From the NCBI GenBank assembly GCA_005884575.1, contig VAWW01000063.1:1-40775 (forward strand): a stretch of DNA of 40,775 bases, read 5' to 3'. Of the stretch, positions 25,124 to 33,480 are shown in pieces (within the stretch, counting starts at the first letter, position 1; every line of letters begins with the position of its first letter). The position numbers were made by a program, and so were the translations under genes. The notes beneath the pieces are model-generated. The model searched no databases, had not been told where the DNA came from, and saw only the letters and a list, made by a program, of their open reading frames with translations. The DNA is from Actinomycetota bacterium. Its GTDB lineage: Bacteria > Actinomycetota > Thermoleophilia > Gaiellales > Gaiellaceae.

Positions 25124-25197
25124 AGCGGATGATGGGACTCGAACCCACGACCTTCTGCATGGCAAGCAGACGCTCTAGCCAACTGGGCGCCAGTCTA
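25124..25197 (-). tRNA. tRNA-Gly(GCC)-like, 5' acceptor strand lost (likely remnant)
   Basis: From the D loop onward this is a normal tRNA: TCTGC-TTGCCAT-GCAGA anticodon arm (anticodon GCC, Gly), a good T arm (GTGGGTTCGAGTCCCAT) and 3' acceptor CATCCGC. The expected 5' strand GCGGATG is absent: the sequence there is TAGACTG, pairing at only three of seven positions, and one D-stem pair is also lost. CCA is not encoded. A terminator follows. Such 3'-biased tRNA fragments usually mark integration sites; random decay or a misassembly are alternatives. Confidence 0.55.
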
Positions 25198-25204
25198 GCT
25201 CAGA

Positions 25205-25603
25205 TCACCGGGCATCGAGGGCTTCGTTGACCAGCCGGTCGGCCAGCTCGTTGTGCTCCCGGCGGACGGCCCTGTAGCTCACTTTGCCGATCCGGCGGGC
25301 GGCTCGGCGAGCGTCGGCGGCGAGATCTTGCAGCGCCTCGTTCTTGATCCGGTACTCGCCCGTCATCTGCTTGACCATCAGCTCGGAGTCCGAGACGACG
25401 TCGACCTCGTCCACTCCGAGCTCCGCCGCTTTCTCGAGGCCCGCGATCAGCCCGCTGTACTCGGCGACGTTGTTCGTCGCGACCCCGATTCGCTCGCCGT
25501 GCGCCGCCAGCACCGTGCCGTCCTCGTCCTCGAGGACATAGCCGTACGCAGCCGGGCCGGGATTGCCGCGCGCGCCGCCGTCGGTCGAGAGCTTTGCCTT
25601 CAC
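25205..25603 (-). CDS. rnhA: RNase HI family protein
   Basis: A 132-aa ribonuclease H that degrades RNA in RNA/DNA hybrids. The catalytic set is visible: D in STDGGARGNPGPAAYGYV, E in NNVAEYSGLIAGLEKA, D in VVSDSELMVKQMTGEY, and D near the end in REHNELADRLVNEALD. The short plant/archaeal-like form without the basic protrusion is common in actinobacteria, where it is sometimes fused to a CobC phosphatase; here it stands alone. GTG 25603 overlaps the preceding stop as GTGA, so it is translationally coupled as the last gene of a four-gene operon. Confidence 0.9.
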   Translation of the reverse strand: MKAKLSTDGGARGNPGPAAYGYVLEDEDGTVLAAHGERIGVATNNVAEYSGLIAGLEKAAELGVDEVDVVSDSELMVKQMTGEYRIKNEALQDLAADARRAARRIGKVSYRAVRREHNELADRLVNEALDAR

Positions 25604-25923
25604 GGCTCGACCTCGGCGAGCGGATAGACGTCGAAGGCGACCTCCTCGTACGGATGCGCCTCGCGCAAGGCCGCAATCACGCCGTCGAGGCGCTCGGCCG
25701 GCACGACCGTCTCGACGCGCAGCTCGTTCACGCGTTCCTCGTGGCCGACCTGACCGACCGCCGGATCGGCGCCCTCGCCCGCGAGGAACGTTCCGGTTCC
25801 GGCGGTGTACCACGAGCAGCGCTCGTACCTGCCGATCCGGCCGCCGCCCGCGACGAAGACCGCGTCGCGCGTCTCGTCGAGCGCCTCGCGCGGGACGAAC
25901 CAGACGAGCTTGTACGACGTCAC
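25600..25923 (-). CDS. NIF3/YqfO-insert-like (CutA-fold) domain protein
   Basis: A 107-aa protein (SYKLVWFVPREALDETRDAV, GGGRIGRYERCSWYTAGTGT, EERVNELRVETVVP, ALREAHPYEEVAFDVYPL) matching the inserted domain of YqfO/NIF3 proteins as a stand-alone unit; HPYEEVAFDVYPL is its signature. The fold resembles PII/CutA trimers. A function is not established. GTG 25923 overlaps the aldo-keto reductase stop, and its own stop overlaps the RNase H start, both as GTGA. Confidence 0.82.
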   Translation of the reverse strand: MTSYKLVWFVPREALDETRDAVFVAGGGRIGRYERCSWYTAGTGTFLAGEGADPAVGQVGHEERVNELRVETVVPAERLDGVIAALREAHPYEEVAFDVYPLAEVEP

Positions 25924-26867
25924 CGCTGCACGACGGACCCGGCGGCAGCGTCGATCTCCGCCAGCGTCGCGTCGTCGAGCTCGATGCCGGATGCCGCGGC
26001 GTTGTTCTCGACCTGTTCCGGCCGCGTCGCGCCGATGATCGCGGAAGCGACGTTCGGCTCGCGCAACACCCACGCGAGTGCCAGCTGTGCCATCGAGATC
26101 CCGAGCCGGTCGGCGATCGGACGCAGCCGCTGCACGGCCTCGAGGATCTCGTCCGTCAGGAAGCTGCCGACGAACGTCCCCATCGACTCGCTCGCCGCAC
26201 GGCTGTCCGGGGGCGGCGCCTCGCCCGGCTTGTACTTCCCCGTCAGGACGCCCTGCGCGAGCGGTGACCAGACGATCTGCGAGATGCCGCTGCGCGCGCA
26301 GACGTCGATGATCTCCGGCTCGATCACGCGCCACAGAATCGAGTACTGCGGCTGGCTCGAGACGAACTTCTCGACTCCCGGGATCGCGAGCGCCGCCTCG
26401 ATCTGCTTCGCCGACCACTCGCTGAACCCGAGAGAGCGCGCCTTCCCCTGCCGCACGACTTCGGTGAGCGCTTCCATCGTCTCCTCGAGCGGGGTCTGCG
26501 GGTCGTAGCGGTGACATTGATAGAGGTCGACGTAGTCGGTGCGCAGCCGCGCGAGCGACGCGTCGATCTGCTTGAAGACCTGCTCGCGCGAGAGCCCCCG
26601 GTCGGTGTTCGACATCGGGAAGAAGAGCTTCGTCGCCAGGACGTACGAGTCGCGCGGCCGGTCCGCGAGCACGTCGCCGAGGAACGTCTCGGCCGCGCCG
26701 CGCCCGTAGACGTTCGCCGTGTCGACGAAGTTGATCCCGACCTCGAACGCCTTCGCGACGCAGGCCACAGCCTGCGCGCGCTCGACGCCGCCGCTGTACG
26801 TGAGCCACGAGCCGAGTGCGATTTCCGAGACGACGAGGTCGCTCGAGCCGAGATGTCTGTATCTCAC
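25920..26867 (-). CDS. aldo/keto reductase (KvBeta/YghZ-like)
   Basis: An NADPH-dependent (alpha/beta)8-barrel oxidoreductase of 315 aa. The catalytic tetrad is placed by DTANVYGRG (D, Y), LATKLFF (K) and YQCHRYDPQTP (H). SPLAQGVLTGKYKPGE and SAIIGATRPEQVENN are the usual cofactor-loop motifs of the potassium-channel beta/YghZ-like group. GTG 26867 lies in a GTGA overlap with the aldehyde dehydrogenase stop. Pairing with an aldehyde dehydrogenase suggests shared carbonyl metabolism; no substrate can be named. Confidence 0.9.
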   Translation of the reverse strand: MRYRHLGSSDLVVSEIALGSWLTYSGGVERAQAVACVAKAFEVGINFVDTANVYGRGAAETFLGDVLADRPRDSYVLATKLFFPMSNTDRGLSREQVFKQIDASLARLRTDYVDLYQCHRYDPQTPLEETMEALTEVVRQGKARSLGFSEWSAKQIEAALAIPGVEKFVSSQPQYSILWRVIEPEIIDVCARSGISQIVWSPLAQGVLTGKYKPGEAPPPDSRAASESMGTFVGSFLTDEILEAVQRLRPIADRLGISMAQLALAWVLREPNVASAIIGATRPEQVENNAAASGIELDDATLAEIDAAAGSVVQR

Positions 26868-28372
26868 GCGCCCGGCTTGACGTTGTCGATCTGCGCCTTC
26901 TGCAGCTTCCCGGAGTAGTCGACGTAGATCGACTTCCACTCGGTGAAGACGTCGAGCGCCGCCTGCCCGGCTTCCCGGTGCCCGTTGCCGGTGTCCTTCG
27001 TGCCGCCGAACGGGAGGTGCACCTCGGCCCCGATCGTGCCGGCGTTGATGTACGTGATCCCGGTGACGAGATCGCGCATCGCGCGGAAGGCCTTGTTGAC
27101 ATCGCGCGTGTAGATCGAGGACGAGAGGCCGTAGCGAATCCCGTTCGCCGCGCGGATCGCCTCGTCGAACGAGCCGACCTTGATCAGCGCGGTCGTCGGC
27201 CCGAAGATCTCCTCCTGCGCGATCCGCATCTGCGGATCGACGTCGCCGAAGATCGTCGGCCGGTAGTAGAAGCCCTTCTCGAGCTCGCCCTCGGTCGCGA
27301 CCTCGCCGCCGGTGAGGAGGTGCGCACCCTCGTCCCGGCCGATCTGCGTGTACGAGTGGATCTTCTCGATCGCCGCGCGGTTGATCACCGGGCCCACGTC
27401 GGTGTCGTCCTCCCACCCCGGGCCGAGGCGCAGCTGCTCCGCGCGCTCGACGAGCTTCTTCTGCAGCTCGCCGTAGACGGCCTCGTGCGCGATCACGCGG
27501 CTCGCGGCCGTGCATCGCTGGCCGGAGGTCCCGAACGCCGACCAGACGATCCCCTCGACGGCGAGATCGACGTCCGCGTCGTCCATGACGATGATCGCGT
27601 TCTTGCCGCCGAGCTCGAGGTGCACGTGCTTGAGGAAGTCGGCGGCGGCCTTCGTCACCGCGACGCCGGTCTCGCGCGAGCCCGTGAACGTGATCACCGG
27701 AACGTCGGGATGGCGGGCGAGCGCGTCGCCCGCCTCCTCACCGAAGCCGTGAACGATGTTGACGACGCCCGCCGGCAGGCCGGCCTCCTCGAGCAGTTCG
27801 ACGAAGCGCTCGCCGAGGAGCGGCGTGTCCTCGGCCGGCTTGAGGATCACGGTGTTGCCGCAGACGAGCGCCGGCGCGAGCTTCCACGACGGGATCGCGA
27901 TCGGGAAGTTCCACGGCGTGATCGCGCCGACGACGCCGATCGGCACGCGCACCGACATGTTGAACTTGTCGCGCAGCTCGGACGGCGTCGTCTGACCCCA
28001 CAGGCGGCGCCCCTCGCCGGCCATGTAGTACGTCATGTCGATCGCTTCCTGGACGTCGCCCCCGGCCTCGGCCTTGACCTTGCCCATCTCGCGCGTCATC
28101 AGGTCGGTCAGCTCCGCCTTTTCGCGCTTGAGAATCTCCGCGAAACGGAAGAGGATCTCGCCGCGCTCCGGCGCCGGCACGAGCCGCCACTCCTCGTACG
28201 CCTCGCGCGCGGCTTTCGCGGCGCGGTCGACGTCCTCCTTGCCGGAGCGCGGGAACGCGCCGATCACCTCGCCCGTCGCCGGGCTCAGGCTCTCGAAGGT
28301 CTCGCCGCTCGCGGCGTCGACCCACTCTCCGCCGATGTAGTTCTTGAAGGTCTTCGTCCCCGTCGTGGCCAT
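26864..28372 (-). CDS. NAD(P)-dependent aldehyde dehydrogenase
   Basis: A 502-aa ALDH-superfamily enzyme with complete chemistry: oxyanion N155 (TPWNFP), general base E253 (LELGGKNA), nucleophile C287 (GTSGQRCTA), and the NAD loop [11 protein letters not shown]. The segment [18 protein letters not shown] is typical of the semialdehyde dehydrogenase subgroup (YcbD / 2-oxoglutarate-semialdehyde-like and aminoadipate-semialdehyde-like). Unlike the mmsA product at 6670 it keeps the Glu base, so it forms a free acid. TAGACT lies seven bases before ATG 28372, fitting a leaderless start. First gene of a four-gene operon with GTGA joints. Confidence 0.92.
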   Translation of the reverse strand: MATTGTKTFKNYIGGEWVDAASGETFESLSPATGEVIGAFPRSGKEDVDRAAKAAREAYEEWRLVPAPERGEILFRFAEILKREKAELTDLMTREMGKVKAEAGGDVQEAIDMTYYMAGEGRRLWGQTTPSELRDKFNMSVRVPIGVVGAITPWNFPIAIPSWKLAPALVCGNTVILKPAEDTPLLGERFVELLEEAGLPAGVVNIVHGFGEEAGDALARHPDVPVITFTGSRETGVAVTKAAADFLKHVHLELGGKNAIIVMDDADVDLAVEGIVWSAFGTSGQRCTAASRVIAHEAVYGELQKKLVERAEQLRLGPGWEDDTDVGPVINRAAIEKIHSYTQIGRDEGAHLLTGGEVATEGELEKGFYYRPTIFGDVDPQMRIAQEEIFGPTTALIKVGSFDEAIRAANGIRYGLSSSIYTRDVNKAFRAMRDLVTGITYINAGTIGAEVHLPFGGTKDTGNGHREAGQAALDVFTEWKSIYVDYSGKLQKAQIDNVKPGA

Positions 28373-28395
28373 GCGGACGAGTCTAGTGACCGGTA

Positions 28396-28611
28396 TCAGG
28401 CAGGCGCGTCGGTGTCCGGGAACGTGCCCGTCGCGCGCTGCCGCCGGCGGTCGCGGATGATCCGGTTGCCGCCGTACTCCTTGCCGGACCGGCGGTCGGG
28501 GCCCTCCCGGCGGTCGACGATGACCGTCACGTTCGGGTTGTCCTTGTAGTACTCGACCATCTTGTCGAAGAGTTCGGCCTCGAGCTCACGCGGGATCACG
28601 CAATAGATCAT
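28396..28611 (-). CDS. conserved small charged protein, 71 aa
   Basis: The protein begins MIYCVIPRELEAELFDKMVE, continues with YYKDNPNVTVIVDRREGPDR and ends with an Arg-rich tail (RIIRDRRRQRATG). The first half looks like a compact alpha/beta unit with a short VTVIVDRR strand; similar small proteins with VDRRxGPDRR occur widely in actinobacteria, but I know no function. ATG 28611 has TACAAT (28627-28622) ten bases upstream, giving a leader of about four bases. Confidence 0.7.
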   Translation of the reverse strand: MIYCVIPRELEAELFDKMVEYYKDNPNVTVIVDRREGPDRRSGKEYGGNRIIRDRRRQRATGTFPDTDAPA

Positions 28612-28691
28612 CCTGTTTCGGATTGTAGGCAGGAACCCGGAGAGCGCCAGACCACGTTTAGTTCAGGCGCAGCAGGCGAGACCACCGCTGG

Positions 28692-29720
28692 ATGTCCGGT
28701 AGCCGCCGTCGACTCGCCCTGCTCGTGATCGCTGCCGGAGTGGTGGCTGGGATCGTCGTCGCGGCGACCTCGGCATTGAGCGGAAGCTCGACGCAGACGG
28801 CCTCCTCGGCGCCGATCGTGCCCGGCGCGCTGGCGCTCCAGAACGCCTTCGTCACGGTGGTGAAGACGGTCTCGCCGTCGGTCGTCCAGATCGAGACGAG
28901 CGAGGGGCTGGGCTCCGGCGTCGTCCTCGACGGCAAGGGGAACATCGTCACGAACGCGCACGTCGTCGGGACCGCGACCAAGATGACGGTCACGGACCAG
29001 CACGGGCGGCAGAGCCAGGCGACGCTCGTCGGAAGGTTCGTCCCGGACGACCTGGCCGTCGTCCACACATCGGCTCCGCTTCGCGCGGCCGCGTTCGCCG
29101 ATTCGTCGAAGCTGCATGTCGGCGACGTCGTGCTGGCGATCGGAAATCCGCTCGGACTGCGCTCGAGCGTGACGCAGGGCATCATCAGCGCCCTCTCCCG
29201 GCTCGTGACCGAGCCGACCGGCGCCGCGCTCCCGTGGACGATCCAGACGAGCGCGGCGATCAATCCCGGGAACTCCGGCGGCGCGCTGGTCGACCTTCAG
29301 GCGCGGGTCGTCGGCATTCCGACCCTGGCCGCGACCGATCCGCAGCTCGGGGGCGGCGCAGCTCCCGGAATCGGGTTCGCGATCCCGAGCAACGTCGCCC
29401 GGGACATCGGCGGCCAGCTGGTGAAGTACGGCCGCGTCGTCAACTCGCACCGCGCCTATCTCGGGATCGCGCCCGGCGAGACGAACGGCGGCGGCGTCTA
29501 CGTCGGCCAGCTCGTGAAGGGCAGCCCCGCCGCCAAGGCCGGCATACACGTCGGGAACGTGATCGTCTCGATCGACAAGAAGCCGACGCCGACGGTCGAA
29601 GATCTCCTGGCCGTTCTTGCGTCACTGAAGCCCGGCCAGCGCGTCCCGGTCGTGGTGCGGCGGCAGGACGGCAAGAAGGACACCATCGACGTGACCCTCG
29701 GGCAGCTGCCGGGCAAGTAG
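28692..29720 (+). CDS. HtrA/DegP-like serine protease with PDZ domain
   Basis: A 342-aa membrane-anchored quality-control protease. An N-terminal helix (ALLVIAAGVVAGIVVAATSAL, 9-29) anchors it outside; the trypsin-like domain has the triad H90 (TNAHVVG), D120 (DDLAVV) and S195 (NPGNSGGAL); one PDZ domain fills about 250-340 (YLGIAPGETNGGG, GSPAAKAGIHVGNVIVSIDK). ATG 28692 lacks a good ribosome binding site and a perfect -10, so the start is moderately sure. It shares an 80-bp divergent region with the 71-aa gene and converges with the 29723 gene two bases away. Confidence 0.92.
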   Translation: MSGSRRRLALLVIAAGVVAGIVVAATSALSGSSTQTASSAPIVPGALALQNAFVTVVKTVSPSVVQIETSEGLGSGVVLDGKGNIVTNAHVVGTATKMTVTDQHGRQSQATLVGRFVPDDLAVVHTSAPLRAAAFADSSKLHVGDVVLAIGNPLGLRSSVTQGIISALSRLVTEPTGAALPWTIQTSAAINPGNSGGALVDLQARVVGIPTLAATDPQLGGGAAPGIGFAIPSNVARDIGGQLVKYGRVVNSHRAYLGIAPGETNGGGVYVGQLVKGSPAAKAGIHVGNVIVSIDKKPTPTVEDLLAVLASLKPGQRVPVVVRRQDGKKDTIDVTLGQLPGK

Positions 29721-29722
29721 CG

Positions 29723-30337
29723 CTACAGCCGGGCGATCTCGGGGACGAGCTTGCCGTCGTCCTCGAGGTGAGCGTTCCACGCAGTGAACGTCTCCTCGAG
29801 CTCGTCGAGCTCGTGGCCGCGCCGCTCGAGCCGCACGGGCTGTGCCGATTCGGGGGAGACGCGGTACTGGTACCACGAGATGTCCCAGGCGACCGTTACA
29901 GCGACCTCGCCCGCCGCGCCCGAGAGCGCGACGATGCTCGCCTGCGCGTCGCCGAGGCTCTTCGCGATGCCGCCGACGGTCCGCCGGTACGCGCTCGCGT
30001 TGAAGAGGTCTGCCGCCTCGACCATCGCCAGCTCGTTCTCGGAGAGCCTGCGGAGGATCGGCTCGGACGCGACGGTCTCGTCGCCGGCCGGCCGGCCGAA
30101 GCCCAGCAGGTCGCCGAGGCCGCGCCGCCGGCGCCGCCGCTCGCCCGGGACCATCGGCGTCGTCGGCGTCCCTTCCTTGAGCCAGCCATGCTCGACCGCG
30201 ACGTCCTGGCAGAGCGGGCAGACGTCGACGAGATCCTCTCCCTCGGCCGGCGCGAACCGGATCGCCCGCTCGCCCATCAGCAAGGTGCGCTCACAGATCG
30301 CACAGGTCCGAGTGGTCGCAACTCGGGTCACCCGCAT
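29723..30337 (-). CDS. hypothetical protein with N-terminal zinc ribbon, 204 aa
   Basis: The N-terminus has two CxxC pairs (RTCAICERTL and DVCPLCQD) that probably bind zinc. An Arg-rich linker (ERRRRRRGLGDLLGFG) precedes a helical part (LSENELAMVEAADLFNAS) and a mixed C-terminal domain (EVAVTVAWDISWYQYRVS, GHELDELEETFTAWN). Seen in actinobacteria; no function known to me. TAGAGT seven bases before ATG 30337 suggests a leaderless mRNA. The stop is two bases from the HtrA stop. Confidence 0.72.
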   Translation of the reverse strand: MRVTRVATTRTCAICERTLLMGERAIRFAPAEGEDLVDVCPLCQDVAVEHGWLKEGTPTTPMVPGERRRRRRGLGDLLGFGRPAGDETVASEPILRRLSENELAMVEAADLFNASAYRRTVGGIAKSLGDAQASIVALSGAAGEVAVTVAWDISWYQYRVSPESAQPVRLERRGHELDELEETFTAWNAHLEDDGKLVPEIARL

Positions 30338-30388
30338 CTGGCCGACTCTAGCGCGGAGACCGTTCCCTGGGTGCTAGTGTCCACTTGC

Positions 30389-30405
30389 ATGTGTAACTTA
30401 CATAT
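30389..30405. promoter_or_regulatory. PadR-type operator overlapping its own promoter
   Basis: ATGTGTAA-C-TTACATAT is a 17-base inverted repeat with one mismatch per arm, of the ATGT...ACAT kind bound by PadR regulators. It overlaps the -10 TATAGC (30403-30408), which is spaced six bases from ATG 30415. Autorepression is expected. Confidence 0.65.
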
Positions 30406-30414
30406 AGCTTGGCG

Positions 30415-30819
30415 ATGAGGCATCGGCCGCGGTCGCGCTGGAAGACGGCGAACCGCTGGAACGTCCACGCGCGCGTCGAGCGCTTTACCGAGCCCGCGTT
30501 GCTCCTGCTGCTCTCCGAGCGTCCGGCGCACGGGTACGAACTGCTCGAGCGCCTGCCGGAGCTGACCGGCGGCCACCGGGTCGAGATGGGCAACCTCTAC
30601 CGGCTGCTACGCAGCCTCGAAGAGGAGGGGGTCGTCACCTCCGAGTGGGAGGCGAGCGCGCCCGGCCCGGCGAAGCGCCGCTACTCGCTGACGAACGACG
30701 GCGTCCGGCTGCTCGGCCACTGGTCCGAGGCGCTCCGCGAGGCCGGCAAGCGCATCGAAGCCTTCATCGAACGATACGAGCGAGGAGAGGAGGTGAACGA
30801 TGCACCACGGACGTCATAG
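30415..30819 (+). CDS. PadR-family transcriptional regulator
   Basis: A 134-aa winged-helix repressor. The PadR core is clear: TEPALLLLLSERPAHGYELLERLPEL, MGNLYRLLRSLEEEGVVTSEWE, PGPAKRRYSLTNDGVRLL, then a dimerising helix (WSEALREAGKRIEAFIERYE). ATG 30415 is preferred to TTG 30409 because TATAGC ends six bases upstream; there is no ribosome binding site. A palindromic operator overlaps that promoter. The gene overlaps the following small His-rich gene by 20 bases, indicating an operon and a likely partner role for that protein. Confidence 0.9.
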   Translation: MRHRPRSRWKTANRWNVHARVERFTEPALLLLLSERPAHGYELLERLPELTGGHRVEMGNLYRLLRSLEEEGVVTSEWEASAPGPAKRRYSLTNDGVRLLGHWSEALREAGKRIEAFIERYERGEEVNDAPRTS

Positions 30820-30994
30820 ACACGGTCGGCTTCATTTCCACCGCCCGTTCCCCAACCGCCTGGAGCTACTGGCACGCCTCGAGTCGTACCAACGCGACCT
30901 CGAGCAGGAGCTCGCGGATATCGACGACGTGATCCGCCACCTGCGCGACGAGGGCGACCAGCCCGCAACCCCGCAGCCGGCAGCGCAGGTCTAG
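30800..30994 (+). CDS. small His-rich coiled-coil protein downstream of PadR
   Basis: A 64-aa protein: a His/Arg-rich start (HHGRHRHGRLHFHRPF) followed by a coiled-coil helix (LELLARLESYQRDLEQEL then ADIDDVIRHLRDEG). The His cluster could bind metal. ATG 30800 follows a strong GGAGGTG inside the PadR gene, so translation is independent and strong. It resembles the small DUF5320-like proteins often next to PadR genes. Its stop is only three bases before repeat copy C. Confidence 0.72.
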   Translation: MHHGRHRHGRLHFHRPFPNRLELLARLESYQRDLEQELADIDDVIRHLRDEGDQPATPQPAAQV

Positions 30995-30997
30995 GGA

Positions 30998-31251
30998 CGC
31001 GGGAAACCTAGGTTTCCCGCGGACCCTTCCTGTCGCTGGCTTGCGTTTCGTGTGGCTGCGGCGCGAGCGCGGTCGCGCCTCCGCCGGCGACTGGTCGCGC
31101 GTGGCGTTTGCCGAGGGTCGCGCGTTGGCGCTGCGCGCCCGCGGGTGCAAGAGACGTGCATCCGCGGGCGCGTGGCTTCGCGGCCAGACGCTAAGCCGCT
31201 GCGCGTCTTAGCGCGTGGCCCAAAACCACCGTACGTCTGGGCGACGGCCTA
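30998..31251 (+). repeat. structured intergenic repeat, copy C
   Basis: Fills the whole gap between the convergent His-rich gene and the EF-G paralogue. It begins with the same perfect 24-bp palindrome as copy B (30998-31021), then GGCGCGA/TCGCGCC, a 16-bp stem with one G-U pair and a seven-base loop at 31134-31172 (CGCGCCCGCGGGTGCA / TGCATCCGCGGGCGCG), and a stem at 31182-31220 (GGCCA-CGCTAAG / CTTAGCG-TGGCC). It ends GGGCGACGGCCTAAA, half of the hairpin that terminates copy A; the CTA there is the stop codon of the EF-G gene on the minus strand. Confidence 0.8.
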
Positions 31252-33277
31252 AACCTTCGCTTCTTCCTTCTCCTTCTTCGTCTGCTCGATCAGCTTCTGC
31301 GCGATGTGTGCCGGCACTTCCTCGTAGCGGAGGAAGTGCATGTGGTGGTCGCCGCGCCCGCCCGTCATCGAGGTGAGGGCCTGCGAGTAGGTGAGGATCT
31401 CCGCCATCGGCACCTCGGCCTTGATCGTCGTCAGGCCGCTCTTCGGCTCCATCCCGTGCAGCCGGCCGCGGCGCGAATTGAGGTCGCCGTTGACCGCGCC
31501 GACCGACTCGTCCGGGACCGTGATCTCGATCTCCATGATCGGCTCGAGCAGCACGGGATCCGCCTTCTCGTAGGCCTGCTTGAACGCCATCGAGCCGGCG
31601 ATCTTGAACGCCATCTCCGAGGAGTCGACGTTGTGGTACGAGCCGTCGACGAGCCGGACACGAACGCCCTGCACCGGCGCGCCCGCGAGCTCGCCGCGCG
31701 CCATCGCCTCCTGCACGCCCTTGTCGACTGCGGGACGGAAGCCCTGCGGGATGACGCCGCCGACAATCTGGTCGACGAACTCGTAGCCGGTCCGCCCCTC
31801 GATCGGCTCGATGATGATGTGCGCGTCGCCGTACTGCCCGCGGCCGCCGGTCTGCTTCTTGTACTTGCCCTGTGCGCGCGCCTCGCTGCGGATCGTCTCG
31901 AGGTACGGGACGCGCGGCGGGTGCAGCTCGACGTCGACGTTGAAGCGGCTCCGCAGCCGGTCGACCGCGACCTCGACGTGCATCTGGCTCATGCCCGAGA
32001 GCAGCTGCTCGCCGGTCTGCTGGTCGCGGCGGAGGTGGAGCGTCGGATCCTCCTCCTCGAGGCGGCGAAGTCCCGTCGCCATCTTCTCCTCGTCGCCCTT
32101 CGACTTCGGCGTGACGGCGAAGCTCATCACCGGTTCCGGGAAGTCGATGTGCGGCGGCTCGACGGGCACCTCGTGGTCGACGAGCACATCGCCGGTGACG
32201 ACGTCCTTCAACTTGGCGACGGCGCCGAGGTCGCCGACGCAGAGCGCGTCGCTCGGCTCGTTGTCCTTGCCCTGCAGCAGCAGGATCTGGCCGAGGCGCT
32301 CCTTCGCGTGCGTGCGCGGGTCGACGAGCGTCGTCTCGCCCGTCACCGGGCCGGCGAGGACGCGGAAGCAGCTGATGCGCCCCGCGAACGGGTCGGCGAT
32401 CGTCTTGAAGACGAAGACCGCCTGCTTCGCGTCGCCGAACTCGATCGTGGTGCCCTTCCTGGCCGGGGACGGCACGCCCTCGACCAGGAGATCGAGCAGT
32501 GCGGTCGTGCCGAGGTTCTTGGTCGCCACACCGCACGCGACCGGGTACAGCTCGTCGCGGGTCACAGCGTCTTTCAACGCAGCCGCAACGTCCTCGGCGG
32601 GGAGCTCCTCGCCGTCGAGCGGTCTCGACGACCGCGTCGAGGAGCTTCTCGCGGTACTCCTGCACCTGGTCGGCCATCTCGTCCGGGATCGGCTGCGGGC
32701 CTTCCTCCCGCGCGCCGGAAGGATCGAGGTATGCGCACATGTGCAGCAGGTCGACGATCCCGGTCAGCTCGTGCTCGGCGCCGATCGGCAGGTGGATCGC
32801 GACGCAGCGGTCGGAGAGCTGCTCGCGCGCCGCCTTGAGGACGCGGAAGAAGTCGGCGCGCTCGCGGTCGAGCATGTTGACGAAGACAAGGCGTGAGAGC
32901 TCGTACTGCTCGGCGCGCGCTCAGACGCGGGACGTGTTCACCTCGACGCCCATCACGTCGCTGAGGACGACGAGCGCGCCCTCGACGATGCGGAGCGACG
33001 CGTACGTGTCCGACTGGAAGCCGGCGTCGCCGGGCGTGTCCAGGAGGTTGATCTTGCGCTCCTGCCACTCGAGGTGCTCGAGCGAGCCCGAGAGGGACAT
33101 CTGACGCCGGTGCTCGTCGTCGTCCCAGTCGGAGACCGTCGACCCCTGCTCCACCGAGCCGAGCCGGTTCACCTTTCCGGCCTGGAAGAGCATCGCCTCG
33201 ACGAGCGAGGTCTTTCCCGTTCCGCGGTGTCCGACTACGGCGACGTTGCGGATCTTCCCGGGCTCGGTCTGGGGCAT
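31249..33277 (-). pseudogene. fusA: elongation factor G paralogue (EF-G-like/FusA2), stop codon and frameshift
   Basis: A translational GTPase of the EF-G-like group. The G domain has GHRGTGKTS and LLDTPGDAGF (not DTPGHVDF of true EF-G), then domains II-V to YEEVPAHIAQKLIEQTKK. Two lesions are visible. First, an in-frame TGA at 32921-32923 where homologues have Trp (NTSR-V-W-ARAEQYEL); reading continues in the same frame to VVET. Second, near 32625-32632 about 25 bases seem lost and the frame changes before DGEELPAEDVAAALKDA. ATG 33277 follows a GGAGGA further upstream; TAGGAT at 33324-33319 is a plausible -10. This paralogue is usually dispensable, so real decay is possible. Confidence 0.85.
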
Positions 33278-33318
33278 CGGGTCGCGTCCTCCTCGGAGGG
33301 TCGTGGGCGTCGGGGACG

Positions 33319-33324
33319 ATCCTA
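33319..33324 (-). promoter_or_regulatory. probable -10 (TAGGAT) of the EF-G paralogue
   Basis: TAGGAT matches TANNNT and would give a leader of about 35 bases that contains GAGGAGGA before ATG 33277. Confidence 0.4.
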
Positions 33325-33418
33325 TCCGGCGCACGGCGCAAAACCGGCGCTGAATCGGCACAGAGGCGCGCGCTTTTCGCCGGTAGCGTCGACCGCAGAG
33401 GGAGGCGGGAAGAAAGAG

Positions 33419-33439
33419 CCCCACCCTTCTAGGGTGGGG
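33419..33439 (-). terminator. Rho-independent terminator of the sigma factor gene
   Basis: A perfect 9-bp stem CCCCACCCT / AGGGTGGGG with a three-base loop, followed on the minus strand by CTCTTTCTTCC. It lies about 40 bases past the stop codon of the sigma gene. Confidence 0.82.
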
Positions 33440-33480
33440 GATGCGCGGGGGCTCGGCCGGTTTGGCCGTGGCCGGTTGGG

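Noticed and set aside
32921..32923. UGA read as tryptophan (alternative genetic code) or as selenocysteine
   Set aside because: UGA ends many intact genes here (all GTGA junctions), so it is a normal stop codon; the site expects Trp, not Cys/Sec, and the gene has a second lesion.
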